Below, in pieces: positions 35,208 to 43,599 of a stretch of DNA of 64,000 nucleotides. Within the stretch, counting starts at the first letter, position 1, and each line of letters opens with the position of its first letter. The position numbers were made by a program, and so were the translations under genes. The notes under the pieces are model-generated. The model was not told where the DNA came from. It saw nothing but the letters and a program-made list of their open reading frames with translations, and made no database searches. The DNA comes from Chitinophagaceae bacterium (GTDB taxonomy: Bacteria > Bacteroidota > Bacteroidia > Chitinophagales > Chitinophagaceae), in assembly GCA_947447265.1 (NCBI GenBank), contig CANFKC010000005.1, forward strand, positions 1 to 64,000, given 5' to 3'.

Positions 35208-35396
35208 ATACCTGTATTTTTGAAGCCGGCTAACTTCATTATTTTCAATTGCAAACCTTTACCAATTTCTTTACTTCCATGATTAGGCACCGTTAGTTGC
35301 TCATCCTGGATGTTGCATAATGATATGGCTACCCTCCTGCCTGATTTTGTACCAGCCATTTCTTTTAAGCATCCTTATCAATTCGCTATACTTCAC
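35204..35396 (-). pseudogene. hicA: hicA toxin, disrupted by a frameshift
   Basis: The minus strand from a GTG at 35396 encodes VKYSELIRMLKRNGWYKIRQ then EGSHIIMQHP, the HicA double-stranded-RNA-binding-like fold with its catalytic His (GSHIIM). After HP the frame hits TGA at 35301-35303. One base shifted, it continues DEQLTVPNHGSKEIGKGLQL and KIMKLAGFKNTGI, the rest of a normal HicA. The 193-nt length (64 codons plus one base) fits a single-base insertion. The stop overlaps hicB's ATG. Either the toxin is dead or the base is a sequencing error. Confidence 0.82.
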
Positions 35397-35462
35397 CTAC
35401 AGCAAAGGTAATAATTTTATTACTTAATATCATTTGCATTACAAAAATTCCTCGAGGTATTT

Positions 35463-36023
35463 TTATGGTGCATTTCTACTTGTGTTCCAACTTTTAATCA
35501 CGCCTACAACAGCAGTGATTGTACTGTCTGTTTTTGCATCGTTTGTATAAAGCCTGTAGCCTTTGCCCCATGCCGTTGACGAAAAATAAACAATCCCGAT
35601 TTCGGGACACCAATAATAGTTGCACCCAGCATCGTAAGTATAAGCCTCGTCATAGAAATATTTATAGAGCGGCACCCTTTGGGAACCAGCAATTACAACC
35701 GTATCTGCGACAAATGTAAAAATGGTTTTACTTGCTTTGCGTATGAGTTTTTCTCCAACGTACATATCTCTGTTGGTAAGCCGTCCGCTGGTATATGCTT
35801 TTGCTTTGTCCTTTGCACCGAACACAAAAAATAGAGATTGACCTTTCCCGAAATTGCATTCGAGTATTATGCTGTCATTGCGGGTAATGGTGCTTTGTCT
35901 GAAATAACAGGTGTCCTGCGCCAACCCTCTACTGTGTGTACCTACCCAATAGTATCCGCGTTCGCTTTTGCTACTACAACCCATAAGCACGAGTACCAAC
36001 ACAAGAAGGGATAGTCTTGCCAT
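35463..36023 (-). CDS. Hypothetical lipoprotein
   Basis: Start 36023 (MARLSLLVLVLVLMGCSSK) gives 186 residues with a clear lipobox (LMGC); the longer frame from 36092 carries an implausible leader. The mature part is beta-rich with three Cys (DTCYF, LECNF, GCNYYWCPEIG). The ending GIVYFSSTAWGKGYRLYTND suggests a small barrel or lipocalin-like fold. No family recognised. Stands alone. Confidence 0.75.
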   Translation of the reverse strand: MARLSLLVLVLVLMGCSSKSERGYYWVGTHSRGLAQDTCYFRQSTITRNDSIILECNFGKGQSLFFVFGAKDKAKAYTSGRLTNRDMYVGEKLIRKASKTIFTFVADTVVIAGSQRVPLYKYFYDEAYTYDAGCNYYWCPEIGIVYFSSTAWGKGYRLYTNDAKTDSTITAVVGVIKSWNTSRNAP

Positions 36024-36196
36024 TTTTAAAGTTAGCAAAAAAATGCATGGCAGGTAGTGATAACTCATGGTGGGTATTCTGTAGAAGTGCACCGTAATAC
36101 AACAACCTTTGACAACTTTCTAAAAAGTTATCAAAGCTAACGGCATTAGTCTTTTCTGCTGTGCGCGTTTAATTAATGAAAGCAATCTTCTTCTGT

Positions 36197-36835
36197 CTAT
36201 TTCACGTACGGATTGTACTTCTTCTCTTCGTCAATATGCGTTGCAGGACCGTGACCGGAAAGCACCTGTGTGCTGCCCGGAAGCGTATAGAGCTGCGTTT
36301 TGATGCTTTTTGAAAGCGTATTGAAATCACCACCCGGAAGGTCGGTACGGCCTATGCCGCCTGCGAATAAAACGTCGCCAGATATTACCCAATTACCGGG
36401 GGCATAGTAAAACGAAATGCTGCCTGGTGAGTGCCCTGGGGTGAACCGCACTTCCAAGGTATCGTTACCGAGTTTTAACGGTTCTGTTTCTTTAATGTAA
36501 AAGGTAGGCGTTGGTTTTGTAATGGAGTCAATACCAAACATTGCTGCTGATTGCTCCGCCCTGTCCAGCACAGGTGTTTCGGCCAGGTGCATCCCGAACG
36601 GTATATCATATTTATCGACCAATGCCTGCACACCGAAAATATGGTCGAGGTGGGCATGCGTGTTAATAATGCCTTGCGGTTGCAATTGTTTATCCTGTAT
36701 ATAGTTGGTGAATTGCTTTACTTCTTCGGGGTGATACATGCCCGGGTCTACAATCCAGCATTGTTTTTGCTCGTTAGTGAGCAGGTAAGTATTTTCTTCA
36801 AAAGGGTTGAACGTAAAAAAAACTACATTTAACAT
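36197..36835 (-). CDS. Metallo-beta-lactamase-fold hydrolase (glyoxalase II-like, YcbL type)
   Basis: Start 36835 (MLNVVFFTFNPFEENTYLL) gives 212 residues. Metal ligands are visible: THAHLDH (HxHxDH), GHSPGS, SGDVLFAGGIGRTDLPGG (bridging Asp) and SGHGPAT near the C-terminus. This compact build without the long C-terminal glyoxalase II helix domain matches YcbL-type thioester hydrolases. Cytosolic; likely detoxifies S-lactoylglutathione-like thioesters, though thiol substrates in Bacteroidota differ. Confidence 0.9.
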   Translation of the reverse strand: MLNVVFFTFNPFEENTYLLTNEQKQCWIVDPGMYHPEEVKQFTNYIQDKQLQPQGIINTHAHLDHIFGVQALVDKYDIPFGMHLAETPVLDRAEQSAAMFGIDSITKPTPTFYIKETEPLKLGNDTLEVRFTPGHSPGSISFYYAPGNWVISGDVLFAGGIGRTDLPGGDFNTLSKSIKTQLYTLPGSTQVLSGHGPATHIDEEKKYNPYVK

Positions 36836-37001
36836 ATTTATTTCGTGGATTTTTGTTAATTTGTATTGCAAAATTACAGCAACGGAGCCAAAAGACTGTT
36901 ATACCAGTAAATAATACCTTCTGCTGTTAGTTTAATTTCTAAAATACTTATAGCATGAATTAAACATTACCCAACCAACAAGGTCTTACCCCCTATAAAC
37001 A

Positions 37002-40000
37002 ATGACAATTAATATAAGGCAATATCAATCCCTCTTCATCCGCTTTTCTATTGCACTTTTTATGTGCCTGGCTGCTGCCATGCCGCAAACTTCACGCGCA
37101 CAGTCTTATGTAGAAACATTCGGGCAAAACCGGATACAAAACCGGAAGTTTGAGTGGAAGTACTTTGACACCAAGCATTTCAGGGTATATCATTATGACA
37201 AAGCCGGCAGGCAATTGGGCCGTTATGTTGCCGAAGAAGCCGAAAACAACATCAGCGTAATTGAGAAAAAAATGGGTGGACAGTTCCCAACCCGATTCAA
37301 TATTGTACTTTATAATTCTTACGACGATTATCAGCAGACCAATATAGGGCTCATAGATGAGTCGCAGATTTCGGCCATGACGATATCGGGCACCTGGAAC
37401 CTTGTTGGCGATAAATTAGTAGTTTACCATACCGGCAAGCATACCGACCTGCGCAGGCAGATACAAAGCGGCATGGCCAGGGTGGTTATGGAGCGCATGA
37501 TATTTGGCGAGAGCTTTAAGAAGATGGCCAAAACTGCTTTATTGATTAACCTGCCACCTTGGGTTACCGATGGCTTTATTGCCTACCTGGTTGATGGCTG
37601 GAACACGGAAACTAATAGCGAATGGAAGCGCCTGCTTGATGCCCGTCCTAAAGATGGTTTTCATGAGTTGTCAGAGGTATATCCTGAAATTGCGGGCAAA
37701 GCATTCTGGAAATTTGTGGCCGACAATTATGGCGCTGAAAAAATGAAGAACCTGCTGAGTGATATGCAGCAGCGTACCAGCCTTAATAAGAGCATGCTGG
37801 ATAAAGCAAACCTCGGTATTAAAGTTACCAAGGCATACGATTCGTGCATGGTGTACTACCGCAAGTGTTATGGCGTTGATGCATTGAACCAGGAAAAACC
37901 AGATAGCACCAAGGGCCTTATATCGCTTAAGGTGCCTAAAGAACCCAATACCATTATCAGGAACATCATGGTTTCGCCAAGGGGCACTGAAATAGCTTAT
38001 GTGGCGTGGCATGATGGGGAGTATAAGATCTATCTGCAAAAAACTGCCGGAGAGCAAGTGCAGTCTACGTTATTGGAAGGTGGGGTAAAAGACCTGTACC
38101 AGGAGATTGACCCTAATTATCCGCTAATGGCCTGGTCAAATGGCGGCAACAAACTTGCCATTCTTTACAAGAAAGCGGGTAAAACATCCATGCGCATCTA
38201 CAATTCTCAAAAGAACAGGATCGAGAATATTAAAATACCCCCAAACCGTTTTGACCGGGTGCTGGGTATGAGCTTTATGCAGGATGATGACAAGCTGGTA
38301 TTTTCAGCCATTAAAAAGAGCCAGACCGACCTTTACAGCTTCACGATAAAGGGCGCAAAAATGGCCAACATTACCGATGATGCATGGGATGATATTGAGC
38401 CGGTATTTGTAAGCGGAGGTTCCCGCAAGGGCATCCTCTTCCTGTCTAACAGGCCAAAGCCAAATATGGTTGTTCCTGTAGGTGTTAACGAATTGCCTAC
38501 GGGCCCTATGAACGTTTATTTCTACAACACCACTACACAGCGTAGCGAATTGCTGCAATGCTCTAATATTACAAAGGGCCGTATTACCCAGCCAATTCAG
38601 TACGGCACTGATAACTTCGCTTATTTGTATGATGGCAATGGTATCGAAAACAAGTATGTTGTCCTTTTCGCACGCGATAAAAACAATATGGACAGCGCCT
38701 ATTCCCTGCCGGTAACCAACTATAATACCAGCATTATAAGCCACCAATATAATGTGGCAGTCAGCGAAGTAGCTGATGTGATTCAGGTGAAAAAGAAATA
38801 CATGGTGTATTTCCATCCGCTGGTTATTCCTGACGATACTACGCCGGCTAAGAAGCTGTTGCCAACTACCCTATCTATTGAAAAGCCAGATATCTTCGGC
38901 AGGACCGGTGGCGGCGCTGTGGTTAAGTTTGACAAGGACAACAATCCATATACCGAACCTTCAACACTACCGGGAATAAAAGGTGGCACTACCTTTCAGA
39001 GTGAATTTTCTGATACTGTAGTCGTAAAAAGCAGAAAGAGAAAGAAGCACTTTGACGATACTCCGGTTGCTGAAAATAAAGCGGAGAATGATAGTTCTAC
39101 GCTGGCAGTTATCAGCGATAGCGCATATGTAAAAATGAAGCCAACCAACTATCGCGTCAGCTTCAAGCCGGACATGTTTAATGTTCGTATTGACAACAGC
39201 GTTCTGTTCACGCAATACCAGCCGTACGGCAACAATGGCGGTCAATACCAAAACCCAAGCATCAGTGCACTGACTACCATTAACATGAATGAGCTGATGG
39301 AGAACCATAAGATAACTGCCGGTTTCCAGATACCGGTCAACCTTTCCAGCTCGGCATACTTTCTGCAATATGCTAACACCAAAAGGCGGCTCGACTGGAG
39401 CGTGCTCGGTTTGCGTACCCAGCGTAATGAAAACAAGTACATTGTCTACTACGACTCTTTCGGTCATAAGTCCGACCCTACACCACAATTGTTCCGCAAC
39501 GTTACTAACATTATACAAGGCAGCATCAGCTACCCTTTCAGCAAGGTGCGCCGCTTTGGTTTCAGCACTGCTGTAAGGCAGGATAAGTTGGTGCAAAAAT
39601 CTCAGGATATTTACAGCCTGCTTTTAGAAATACCGAACCTTGACCAATACTGGTCGCTCAGCCGCGCAGAATACGTTTTTGATAATACCATCAGTCCTAT
39701 ATTGAACATTCGCCGCGGCACACGCTTTAAAGTGTATAGCGAATATATGTACCAGATAAACGGCGACAAACAAAGTTGCTACAACATTGGGCTCGATTTC
39801 CGTACTTACCAGAAAATATACAAGAACGCCATTTGGGCTACAAGGCTTGCCTATGGCCATTCTGACGGCACGAGTAAAGTGCAGTACCAGCTTGGCGGTG
39901 TAGATAACTGGATAGCTTCAAAAGCAGCGAATGCTTATCCAGTTGGCGATAATTACGGCTTTATTGCATTAGCTACCAGCCTGCGAGGATACAAACAAGG

Positions 40001-40388
40001 CGCAAGAAAAGGCAATAATTTCGCGGTGCTGAGCACCGAAGCAAGGCTGCCTGCTTTAACTACTTTTATTAAGCGCCCGATACAATCTGCCGTGCTGAAA
40101 AATTTACAGGTAATAGCGTTCGTTGATGCGGGCTCCGCATGGAAAGGCTTCCTTCCATCTGCTGAGAACCTCGATGCTACCTATATCTTCCCTACGCTTG
40201 GAAGCAGGCCTGTAAACGGCTATACGCAACTGACCATTACTGTGCCTAATAGCTCTGGTTTGGCATTGGGTTATGGTGGTGGTTTACGTACAACAATGTT
40301 TGGCTATTTCGTACGGTTCGATGCAGCATGGAACATCGAGGGTATAAAGACCCCAATGCTGTATTTTTCTATCGGGACGGATTTTTAA
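37002..40388 (+). CDS. Large exported protein: degenerate MA-like peptidase, TolB-like propeller, outer-membrane barrel
   Basis: A 1128-residue envelope protein with a signal peptide (cleavage after SRA, about 34). Residues 40-290 resemble the gluzincin peptidase MA fold (FDTKHFRVYHYDKAG, FNIVLYNSYDDYQ, PPWVTDGFIAYLVDGW), but the HExxH helix is replaced by SGMARVVMERM and the usual EG of W-xEGxAxY is DG, so it should be inactive. Residues about 310-560 carry TolB/PD40 propeller repeats (MVSPRGTEIAYVAWHDGEY). The last 400 residues look like an Omp85/BamA-type barrel (GLALGYGGGLRTTMFGYFVRFDAAW) ending in Phe. Function unknown; outer-membrane assembly or cargo binding are guesses. Confidence 0.8.
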   Translation: MTINIRQYQSLFIRFSIALFMCLAAAMPQTSRAQSYVETFGQNRIQNRKFEWKYFDTKHFRVYHYDKAGRQLGRYVAEEAENNISVIEKKMGGQFPTRFNIVLYNSYDDYQQTNIGLIDESQISAMTISGTWNLVGDKLVVYHTGKHTDLRRQIQSGMARVVMERMIFGESFKKMAKTALLINLPPWVTDGFIAYLVDGWNTETNSEWKRLLDARPKDGFHELSEVYPEIAGKAFWKFVADNYGAEKMKNLLSDMQQRTSLNKSMLDKANLGIKVTKAYDSCMVYYRKCYGVDALNQEKPDSTKGLISLKVPKEPNTIIRNIMVSPRGTEIAYVAWHDGEYKIYLQKTAGEQVQSTLLEGGVKDLYQEIDPNYPLMAWSNGGNKLAILYKKAGKTSMRIYNSQKNRIENIKIPPNRFDRVLGMSFMQDDDKLVFSAIKKSQTDLYSFTIKGAKMANITDDAWDDIEPVFVSGGSRKGILFLSNRPKPNMVVPVGVNELPTGPMNVYFYNTTTQRSELLQCSNITKGRITQPIQYGTDNFAYLYDGNGIENKYVVLFARDKNNMDSAYSLPVTNYNTSIISHQYNVAVSEVADVIQVKKKYMVYFHPLVIPDDTTPAKKLLPTTLSIEKPDIFGRTGGGAVVKFDKDNNPYTEPSTLPGIKGGTTFQSEFSDTVVVKSRKRKKHFDDTPVAENKAENDSSTLAVISDSAYVKMKPTNYRVSFKPDMFNVRIDNSVLFTQYQPYGNNGGQYQNPSISALTTINMNELMENHKITAGFQIPVNLSSSAYFLQYANTKRRLDWSVLGLRTQRNENKYIVYYDSFGHKSDPTPQLFRNVTNIIQGSISYPFSKVRRFGFSTAVRQDKLVQKSQDIYSLLLEIPNLDQYWSLSRAEYVFDNTISPILNIRRGTRFKVYSEYMYQINGDKQSCYNIGLDFRTYQKIYKNAIWATRLAYGHSDGTSKVQYQLGGVDNWIASKAANAYPVGDNYGFIALATSLRGYKQGARKGNNFAVLSTEARLPALTTFIKRPIQSAVLKNLQVIAFVDAGSAWKGFLPSAENLDATYIFPTLGSRPVNGYTQLTITVPNSSGLALGYGGGLRTTMFGYFVRFDAAWNIEGIKTPMLYFSIGTDF

Positions 40389-40413
40389 TTTAGTAGAGAG
40401 TAGTTAGTAGATA

Positions 40414-40439
40414 GTCTATAGTAGATCGTCTATAGTAGA
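40414..40439. repeat. 14-bp tandem repeat in the 40389-40602 gap
   Basis: GTCTATAGTAGA occurs at 40414 and 40428 (14-bp period), preceded by a partial third copy. The gap between the two convergent genes holds no recognisable gene. Confidence 0.6.
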
Positions 40440-40602
40440 AAGCCGAAAGCTGGTTTGCTAAAACGGATTTACTCTTTGCTAGTTAACCTTTAAAACCGGT
40501 ATAAATCCCTTTGACTTTGCGCCTTCCTTGCGAACCCTCTGCTGTTTTTGCGTTGAAGCCGCCATCCCAAAAATCTCTTTCAGTCTTTCGCTTGTTAGTT
40601 TG

Positions 40603-42378
40603 TCACCGTAAAACAGAAAGTAAAATCGTATAAATGGGTCGGGCTTCTACCTTAACCATGCACACATAGATACCTTGTGGCAAGTAGCCCACTGGTAATA
40701 TGGTTTGATGGCCTGTTAAGGGGTAAGTTGCTATGAGCTTACCGGCAATATCGCGGATGGCAACCGACGCAGCGCCTGTGCCAAGGCTGCCGTTATAATC
40801 AAGCACACAGTCCTGACTGGCTGGGTTCGGGTTAATGGTGATGATGGGGATGTCAGGGTACTTTGAGGGCGGTGTTACAACTGTGTCGCAAGCCAATGCC
40901 GTGCTGTATTTTGCCACAAAAATAGTAGCGATAGCATTGTTGTATATCCGTAAAGAATCGGGGCCTAAAACAAAAGGATTTAACACCCGGTAGTCCCCAC
41001 TCAGGTAGATATTGCCTTTGCTATCTGCAGACAAACCCGTATTTGACAAACCGGTATTATTCCCCGCGCCTGATTTCAGCGCAACATTTGCTACAAGCTG
41101 TCCACTTTCGTTAAATCCGGCAAAGAACATAGGGTCGGAACTACCTGCAGGTGCACTCAGGGTTGTGGAATTATCCAATTTGAGTCCAGCGTTTTTATCA
41201 AGGTTAGCGGACAGCCAGATGTTATTGCATTTATCCGCTGTAAGACCGTAAGCATAACAACATGTGCTTACCGGTTGCGTAAAACTTAATATAGTGCCGC
41301 TATTCACGTTACCGGCGGCATCAAACTTCATCAGGTAGTAGCCACCATTAAAATTGCAGGAAAAGTAGTCGCCAAAATTCACCGTATCCGTAAAGCCACC
41401 AGCAATGTAAATATCGTTGGCAGCGGTAACTGCAACAGCTTCGGCTTTACCCTTTGTTTCCCCGGCTTTTGCCCATAGTGCGCTGCCACTGCTATCAAGT
41501 GCGGCAACAAATGCCTTTTTAAACTGGCTGTAAAGTGTGGTGCTCCCAAAATTGATAAAGCCCGACGAATAGTTACCTGCGAGGTATAGGTTACCGCCCG
41601 GCCCTATTGCGAGGTCCGCTGCGTAGTCGTCTTTCAGCCCGCCGAAAGACTTTAACCAGGTAATGCTTCCATCCGCAGCGTATTTAGCGAGAAACATATC
41701 TGTTGTTCCATTGCTACCGCCTGCATTGCCAACTGATTTTGTGCCAACTGCCAATACAGGTGTGCTGAATGTACCGGTTATGTACACGCAATTATCTGCA
41801 TCAGTAGCTATGCCGCCACTATGTAAGTTTGTTGGGTCCGGGGAAATATTGCTACCGCTGGTTTGCGCCCACAGCACCGCACCTGAAGCATCATATTTAA
41901 TCAGGTAAAAAGCTTTGTTCAGTAACGGATTTACAAAATCAAAACCCGGATTATTTAGTACTGTGCTGCCAAATTGGATGGAACTGGTCGTATACACCCC
42001 ATATAGCAGCAAATTACCAGCGGCATCTGTTGCGATACTTATTGGTTTAGACTGCCCATTGCTGCTGGCAGCCGACCACAATAAATTGCCCGCATTATCG
42101 TACTTAACCAAGAGTGATTGGGTATTGTTAGCCGAATTGACCGGGTTGTAAAAAGTGTTGCTGCCAAAGCATATCTGGCTACCATAATAGTAGCCGGCCA
42201 TAAAAACATTTCCCGCGGCATCGTTCTTCACCAGCCAGCCTTCGCTGCCACCTTGCGACGGCGCACTACATGTAGGGCTTCTTGCCCATAACCATTGTTG
42301 GGCTAACACATCACGACTGTTGCTAAATAACAGCAACAATAGCACAATAATCGCCTTTAAACGGGTGGGGTTAGCCAT
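40603..42378 (-). CDS. Secreted SBBP-type beta-propeller with T9SS sorting domain
   Basis: Start 42378 (MANPTRLKAIIVLLLLLFSNSRDVLAQ) gives 591 residues. After the signal come about eight repeats of the SBBP (seven-bladed beta-propeller) type, recognisable as LVKYDNAGNLLWS, IATDAAGNLLLYG, FLAKYAADGSITWLKSFGG and similar. The last 85 residues (INPNPASQDCVLDYNGS ... LPQGIYVCMVKVE) form a type A sorting domain. It should be exported to the surface or medium; propellers of this kind often bind ligands. The next gene upstream (PorP-like) is separated by a terminator. Confidence 0.88.
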   Translation of the reverse strand: MANPTRLKAIIVLLLLLFSNSRDVLAQQWLWARSPTCSAPSQGGSEGWLVKNDAAGNVFMAGYYYGSQICFGSNTFYNPVNSANNTQSLLVKYDNAGNLLWSAASSNGQSKPISIATDAAGNLLLYGVYTTSSIQFGSTVLNNPGFDFVNPLLNKAFYLIKYDASGAVLWAQTSGSNISPDPTNLHSGGIATDADNCVYITGTFSTPVLAVGTKSVGNAGGSNGTTDMFLAKYAADGSITWLKSFGGLKDDYAADLAIGPGGNLYLAGNYSSGFINFGSTTLYSQFKKAFVAALDSSGSALWAKAGETKGKAEAVAVTAANDIYIAGGFTDTVNFGDYFSCNFNGGYYLMKFDAAGNVNSGTILSFTQPVSTCCYAYGLTADKCNNIWLSANLDKNAGLKLDNSTTLSAPAGSSDPMFFAGFNESGQLVANVALKSGAGNNTGLSNTGLSADSKGNIYLSGDYRVLNPFVLGPDSLRIYNNAIATIFVAKYSTALACDTVVTPPSKYPDIPIITINPNPASQDCVLDYNGSLGTGAASVAIRDIAGKLIATYPLTGHQTILPVGYLPQGIYVCMVKVEARPIYTILLSVLR

Positions 42379-42417
42379 ATACAAATATAAACCGTAATAC
42401 CGGCATAGCAATAGGCC

Positions 42418-42460
42418 ATAAACGAAAAGGATGCCCAAGACGGACATCCTTTTCGTTTAT
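42418..42460 (-). terminator. Terminator of the SprB-SprF-like unit
   Basis: Arms 42418-42433 and 42445-42460 are perfect 16-bp complements with an 11-nt loop and A/T-rich outer ends. It begins 17 nt after the stop of the PorP/SprF-like gene on the minus strand. Confidence 0.85.
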
Positions 42461-42476
42461 AGCGTTCCAATAAAAA

Positions 42477-43544
42477 TTATTCGAACGGAGAATATATTTC
42501 TGATTCAAAACGTGGGCACATAACACCATCGCGTGGATTGTTCTTATGTGTGTATTTTGAACGGATATACAATGAAATTTCTGTAGCGCTGGTTGATGAA
42601 CCACCTGTTGCCAGTGTAGAGCTGGTAACATCGTACGATATACCTAAAGAAACGTTAGAGTAATCAACCTTAACAGTAGGGATGTAAGAATCATTAACAC
42701 GATAGAAGCCACCAAAACTGAATGCGAAAATGCTAGGCAAACCTGGTGTAACACCATGAAAAGTCATTAAACCACCCACAACTGTTTCCTGAGAAGCACC
42801 CTGAGTCGATGAATTTCCGTGAAATGCAAGGCTGAATTTTTCGCTGAGTACAAAATTGATACCTGCGCTGAACTGCCATTTCATTGGCAATTTCACTGTA
42901 GAATAACCACCGTTAAAAATCTCTGTAGGGCGGTTAAGATGGAATGCAGAAGCACCGGCATAGTAGTTAGCCCTGTTATCCTGACCAATTGAACTGTTGA
43001 TGCTCACACCAGCTCCCATATCGAAAGCCTGAAGGCTTTTGAAAGGCGCGTTTTCGCCAGACGCATTATATTGGCTATAACCCGAACCCGGTACATACTG
43101 GCTGCTGAAGGTCATTTTGCTCATATCCACGCTCCTGTTTATAAAGCCGGCAGAAAAGCCAACTGATAAATAGGTATTGTGTGCATCGTTTATTGCTTTG
43201 TTGTAAGCGATAGCCGGCATAACTTCCTGCGTAGATAAACCAACAGAACCCGCTTTATCGTAATAAGCACCCAAGCCAAAGCTAAAGAAATCGCCTACTG
43301 ATTTGTTGACAGCCACCCTTGTTTCTGCAGTTGCTGAAAAGGTACTGAACGGATTAGCAATATTTCCCCACTGGTTGCGGTAGTCAACGCCAACTTTAAA
43401 ATCGCCGCTGAAAATACCGGTAAGGGCAGGGTTACGCATAATAGAATTCTCATAAAATTGTGAGAAGTGTATATCCTGCGCATTGGTATTCAAGCCCATT
43501 CCCATCACCAAGCCAACCGAACATATTTTTAAAAAGTTTTTCAT
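42477..43544 (-). CDS. PorP/SprF family outer-membrane protein
   Basis: A 355-residue protein with a signal peptide (ending NTNAQ) and the family opening QDIHFSQFYENSIMRNPALTGIFSGDFKVG. It continues with membrane beta-barrel strands (GVDYRNQWGNI, FFSFGLGAYYDKAGSVGL, SVGFSAGFINRSVDM). PorP/SprF proteins receive and anchor T9SS type B cargo on the outer membrane. It lies 55 nt downstream of the CHU_C-bearing adhesin, the arrangement seen for sprB-sprF, so that adhesin is its likely client. Confidence 0.9.
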   Translation of the reverse strand: MKNFLKICSVGLVMGMGLNTNAQDIHFSQFYENSIMRNPALTGIFSGDFKVGVDYRNQWGNIANPFSTFSATAETRVAVNKSVGDFFSFGLGAYYDKAGSVGLSTQEVMPAIAYNKAINDAHNTYLSVGFSAGFINRSVDMSKMTFSSQYVPGSGYSQYNASGENAPFKSLQAFDMGAGVSINSSIGQDNRANYYAGASAFHLNRPTEIFNGGYSTVKLPMKWQFSAGINFVLSEKFSLAFHGNSSTQGASQETVVGGLMTFHGVTPGLPSIFAFSFGGFYRVNDSYIPTVKVDYSNVSLGISYDVTSSTLATGGSSTSATEISLYIRSKYTHKNNPRDGVMCPRFESEIYSPFE

Positions 43545-43599
43545 TTTAAGGTCATTTACAATGATTCAAGATATTGTACCGATCAAAGCAATTATTTTA

